DNA of 64,000 bases from Rubritalea squalenifaciens DSM 18772 (GTDB lineage Bacteria > Verrucomicrobiota > Verrucomicrobiia > Verrucomicrobiales > Akkermansiaceae). Each line of letters opens with the position of its first letter. The stretch's first letter is position 1. Location of the stretch: NCBI RefSeq assembly GCF_900141815.1, contig NZ_FQYR01000003.1:558001-622000 (forward strand), given 5' to 3'. Below are positions 61,524 through 64,000 of the stretch, in pieces. The notes beneath the pieces were generated by a model. That model saw only the letters and a list, made by a program, of their open reading frames with translations, was not told the origin of the DNA and made no database searches. A program made the position numbers and the translations under genes.

Positions 61524-62201
61524 TTATAAGTCGCAGGCAGTGAGTAGCCTGAATTCTCCAGCTTGTAGGTCGTTCAGTTGGTGGTGACCTACTGATTCGC
61601 GGTGAAGAGAGGTGACTTTATTCCCCACGGCGAAGAACATTCTTTTGATCTGATGGTATCTACCTTCGCGTAAATAGATACGTACAAGAGTGGGTTCGAT
61701 GATGTCAAAATGGGTCGGTAGAGTCGTTTTATCCTCGTATGCAAAGTATATACCGTTGCGAAATGTCTCTTGTGTGCTGGGGCTAACAGGGTTCCTTAAT
61801 CTGACCAGATAGGTCTTGGTTATCTTGCTCGATGGCATGGTGATAGCTCGTGACCAAGTACCGTCATTGGTAAGTAGCAGAAGTCCTGTAGAGGCTCTGT
61901 CGAGGCGACCGGCCACGTGGAGTCCCTCGTGTAGTTCCTCAGGAATGAGCTCCATGACGGTGGGGTGCTTGTCATCCTTTGTGGCACTGAGATAGCCGGC
62001 GGGCTTATTCAGCATGATATAGACAGGCTTTTTGTCCTGAAGGCACTCTCCGTTCACCACTACCTTAGTGAACTGCTTTACTTCGTGACGGGTATTCATT
62101 TGAACCTCGTCATCAACGAGCACGGATCCTGCCGCCAGAAGTCTCTGGACCTCTTTGCGGCTCAATCTAGTACGTGCTGTCAGGAAGCGATCTAGTCTCA
62201 T
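61524..62201 (-). CDS. RsuA-family 16S/23S rRNA pseudouridine synthase
   Basis: 225 residues from ATG 62201 (MRLDRFL, the canonical start). The upstream TTG at 62237 would add 12 residues without similarity. An S4 RNA-binding domain (about 1-55, RLDRFLTARTRLSRKEVQRL) precedes the catalytic domain with GRLDRASTGLLLLTNDG (catalytic Asp about 102). YLVRL, EGRYHQIKRMFFAVGNKV and LHRESVG complete the family. Substrate is probably a single uridine of rRNA, as for RsuA/RluE-type enzymes; which one cannot be told. The 36-base gap to the divergent gene is short, so the two promoters would overlap. Confidence 0.9.
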   Translation of the reverse strand: MRLDRFLTARTRLSRKEVQRLLAAGSVLVDDEVQMNTRHEVKQFTKVVVNGECLQDKKPVYIMLNKPAGYLSATKDDKHPTVMELIPEELHEGLHVAGRLDRASTGLLLLTNDGTWSRAITMPSSKITKTYLVRLRNPVSPSTQETFRNGIYFAYEDKTTLPTHFDIIEPTLVRIYLREGRYHQIKRMFFAVGNKVTSLHRESVGHHQLNDLQAGEFRLLTACDL

Positions 62202-62237
62202 TAACGGAGAGCATAGTTTTTTGGGAACGATGCACAA

Positions 62238-63749
62238 GTGTCTTGCAAATGTTTGGTGACTGTTTATGCATCAGCCCCGTTGCGTAATTTAATTACAGAC
62301 CCAGCCTGGACCTATGAGGATCTAGGCGCACCCCTTCCAGATGACCGTCATGCCGTATCTGTCTGCCTGCCAACGTGGGATTCAGTGGTAGACTATGAGG
62401 AAGGGCGTGACAAAGTAGTGAAGCGTCTCCGTTGCGGATATCCTCGATTTTTCAGGCATCCCGCTGTGGGGAGGCTCTTTGCGGCTGCCTCTGAGCAGCT
62501 TGCTGTGGACTCCGAACGTGTGGTTCTGTTCCCGCACCGTGCGGCAGCTCAACGAGCCCTTCGTTTTGTTGAAAAACGAACTGGGGCGGCGGCTAGAGTG
62601 GTGTCCTACGATGGCTTGCAGGCCTTGATTGTTCCTGAAGCTGTGTATGCCGTTGCGATGGAATACTGGCGCTATACTGGTGAAGTGGTCTCCAGTAGGC
62701 AAGCGTTGGATGTTCTAGAGGGGGGCGGGCTCTGGAAGTATGATTCCAGTGAGCTGAGGCAAAGAGTCGCTGGGTTTGGTGATTATGATGCAGAGGATGT
62801 CTTTCTCTATGAAAGTGGCATGTCTGGTGTGTTTTCGGTATTCCGTGCGGTAACTAGTCTTCTGCCTGGCCGTAAAACGCTTCAACTGGATTTTCCCTAT
62901 GTGGATGTGCTCAAGATTCAGAACCATTTTGGTACTGGGGCAGTGTTCTTGAATGACGCCACAGGTGAGTCGTTCGATGAAGCTCTAAAGCGTATTCGTG
63001 ATGGTGAGTTTGCGGTCGTCTTCTGTGAGGTGCCCAGCAATCCATTGCTGAGAACAGTTGATCTGGCCAGAGTAAGCGCGGCCTGTAAGGAGGGGGGCGT
63101 GCCCTTGGCTGTGGATGATACCATCTGCAGCGTGCTCAATGTGGATGTAGCTCAATATGCCGACATTGTGACGACCAGCCTGACGAAATGGATCTCCGGT
63201 AAAGGCGATGTCATGGCAGGCGGTGTCCAGCTGGTGAAAACTAGCCGGTTTTATGGGGATCTGCGGGCGTTTTTTGATGACGATTGCCCGGAAGGGTGTC
63301 GACTCTATGCTGCTGATGCAGCAGTGCTTGATGAGAACTCGAAAGGTTTCAGGGAGCGCATGCAGCCAGTGAACGAGGCTGGAGAGGCGATTGCTGATTT
63401 TCTAGTCAGTCATCCAGCTGTCGATCAGGTCTGGTACCCCAAGCTCTCGACCACGGAGAATTACGAAGTCTTGCGCCGCGAGAATGGTGGCTTCGGGGGG
63501 CTGATATCCTTTACGATCAAAAATTCTAAGCGCTCAGCCAAGGTGTTTGATAGCTTGCAGTTGTCGAAGGGGCCGAGTCTGGGGACAGAATTCAGCCTGG
63601 CCTGTCCTTATACGCTTTTGGCTCACTATGATGAGCTGGACTGGGCGGGTGGATGTGGGGTTCCTAGTCACTTGATTCGCCTCTCAGTGGGTACTGAGGG
63701 TAGTGAGATTTTGATTTCGAAGCTCGAGGAAGCTCTCTCTGAGGCTTAA
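62238..63749 (+). CDS. cystathionine gamma-synthase-like PLP enzyme with N-terminal extension
   Basis: 503 residues. PLP Lys lies in VTTSLTKWISGKGD, preceded by LAVDDTICSVLN (cofactor Asp). Blocks FLYESGMSGVFSVFRAV, LDFPYVDVLKIQNHFG and EVPSNPLLRTVDL match the Cys/Met-metabolism family, closest in my reading to the long fungal cystathionine gamma-synthases (STR2/MET7-like) with a ~130-residue N-terminal region, rather than the ~380-residue bacterial MetB. No in-frame ATG exists before residue about 140, so a GTG (62238 or 62256) or TTG (62253 or 62280) start is needed; the exact start is uncertain. Probably joins an activated homoserine to cysteine in methionine synthesis, but the substrate is not determined. 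Confidence 0.85.
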   Translation: MSCKCLVTVYASAPLRNLITDPAWTYEDLGAPLPDDRHAVSVCLPTWDSVVDYEEGRDKVVKRLRCGYPRFFRHPAVGRLFAAASEQLAVDSERVVLFPHRAAAQRALRFVEKRTGAAARVVSYDGLQALIVPEAVYAVAMEYWRYTGEVVSSRQALDVLEGGGLWKYDSSELRQRVAGFGDYDAEDVFLYESGMSGVFSVFRAVTSLLPGRKTLQLDFPYVDVLKIQNHFGTGAVFLNDATGESFDEALKRIRDGEFAVVFCEVPSNPLLRTVDLARVSAACKEGGVPLAVDDTICSVLNVDVAQYADIVTTSLTKWISGKGDVMAGGVQLVKTSRFYGDLRAFFDDDCPEGCRLYAADAAVLDENSKGFRERMQPVNEAGEAIADFLVSHPAVDQVWYPKLSTTENYEVLRRENGGFGGLISFTIKNSKRSAKVFDSLQLSKGPSLGTEFSLACPYTLLAHYDELDWAGGCGVPSHLIRLSVGTEGSEILISKLEEALSEA

Positions 63750-63824
63750 TCGGCTGTTTTTGTTGATATTCACTTGATTTCGGGCGCTTCTGGCGCCAGC
63801 AATACAGCGTAACAAATTTGATTT

Positions 63825-64000
63825 ATGGGACGCGCATTTGAATACAGAAGAGCCTCAAAGGAGAAACGTTGGGATAAAATGTCCAAGTTGTTCCCTAAGT
63901 TGGCTCGAGCCATTACCATGGCAGCTAAAGAGGGGGGGGATGATCCGGATACGAACGCTAAGCTTCGTGCAGCCATTGCTACAGCCAAGGCTGAGAATAT
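63825..64000 (+). CDS. YebC/PmpR-family protein, 3' end outside the window
   Basis: Partial gene: 58 codons are present and the frame is open at the window edge. The start [20 protein letters not shown] and the run [26 protein letters not shown] match the N-terminus of the YebC/TACO1 family (usual start MAGHSKWxxIKxxK replaced by a MGRAFEYRR form seen in the YebC-II-like branch). Family members act as transcription regulators or as translation factors helping polyproline synthesis. GGAG-like Shine-Dalgarno is not evident. Confidence 0.9.
   Translation, partial: MGRAFEYRRASKEKRWDKMSKLFPKLARAITMAAKEGGDDPDTNAKLRAAIATAKAEN

Noticed and set aside
1-64000. CRISPR arrays, IS elements, prophage, rRNA, origin of replication
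   Set aside because: No regularly spaced repeats, transposase, integrase, phage structural gene, rRNA sequence or DnaA-box cluster was seen.

Overview
This window comes from a verrucomicrobial chromosome, most likely order Verrucomicrobiales (marine Rubritaleaceae or Verrucomicrobiaceae type). The evidence is two ~1200-residue pilin-headed proteins of a kind typical of Verrucomicrobia, a DUF2851 and a TIGR03790 protein, a SecA with a large internal insertion, an ECF sigma factor paired with a PEGA/FGE-domain Ser/Thr kinase, and many start codons without a Shine-Dalgarno. Base composition is near 50% G+C by eye. No phage, IS element, CRISPR array or rRNA was seen. The DNA is gene-dense and mostly housekeeping.

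Layout. 1-10 kb: a large lipoprotein, psd, a System II cytochrome c assembly operon (lipoprotein-resB-ccsA), acpP, a conserved unknown, a LysM protein with a dead L,D-transpeptidase-like domain, and accA. 10-24 kb: a tricorn-like S41 protease, sdhB, secA, an MntR-type regulator, nagZ, gpmI, proA and proB. 24-34 kb: an App1-type phosphatase, a dihydrolipoamide-dehydrogenase-like flavoprotein, a HerA-like ATPase, a cysteine desulfurase, an alkylation-repair pair (AraC-MGMT fusion plus AlkB), ilvC and a HAD-IB phosphatase. 34-37 kb: a candidate selenocysteine-containing HMA lipoprotein, ruvC and a DEAD-box helicase. 37-41 kb: the ECF sigma-kinase-OsmC operon and tRNA-Lys. 41-50 kb: DUF2851/TIGR03790/PhnP-like genes, recN, a retropepsin-like protein, and a ferredoxin-DciA-HAD-FolB operon. 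49.5-51.6 kb: an ECF sigma, a small membrane protein (probable anti-sigma) and a secreted HtrA-like pseudoprotease. 51.7-61.3 kb: a tandemly duplicated module of giant pilin-like protein plus secreted partner. The end holds an RsuA-type pseudouridine synthase, a cystathionine gamma-synthase-like enzyme and the start of a YebC-family gene.

The most striking observation is at 34276-34629. A lipoprotein with a heavy-metal-associated (HMA) domain has a single in-frame TGA exactly where the first cysteine of the metal-binding CxxC motif should be, giving UGGC. The frame stays open to a TAA with a complete HMA fold. A 7-bp stem with a 5-nt loop, carrying G at the second loop position 23 nt after the TGA, lies in the mRNA where a bacterial SECIS element is expected. 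I read this as a probable selenoprotein rather than a pseudogene.

Other points of interest are the sigma/membrane protein/pseudoprotease operon (resembling an RpoE-RseA-MucD arrangement), the sigma-kinase-OsmC operon, the duplicated pilin-like modules with a nested inverted repeat before one of them, and several proteins that keep a fold but have lost catalytic residues.
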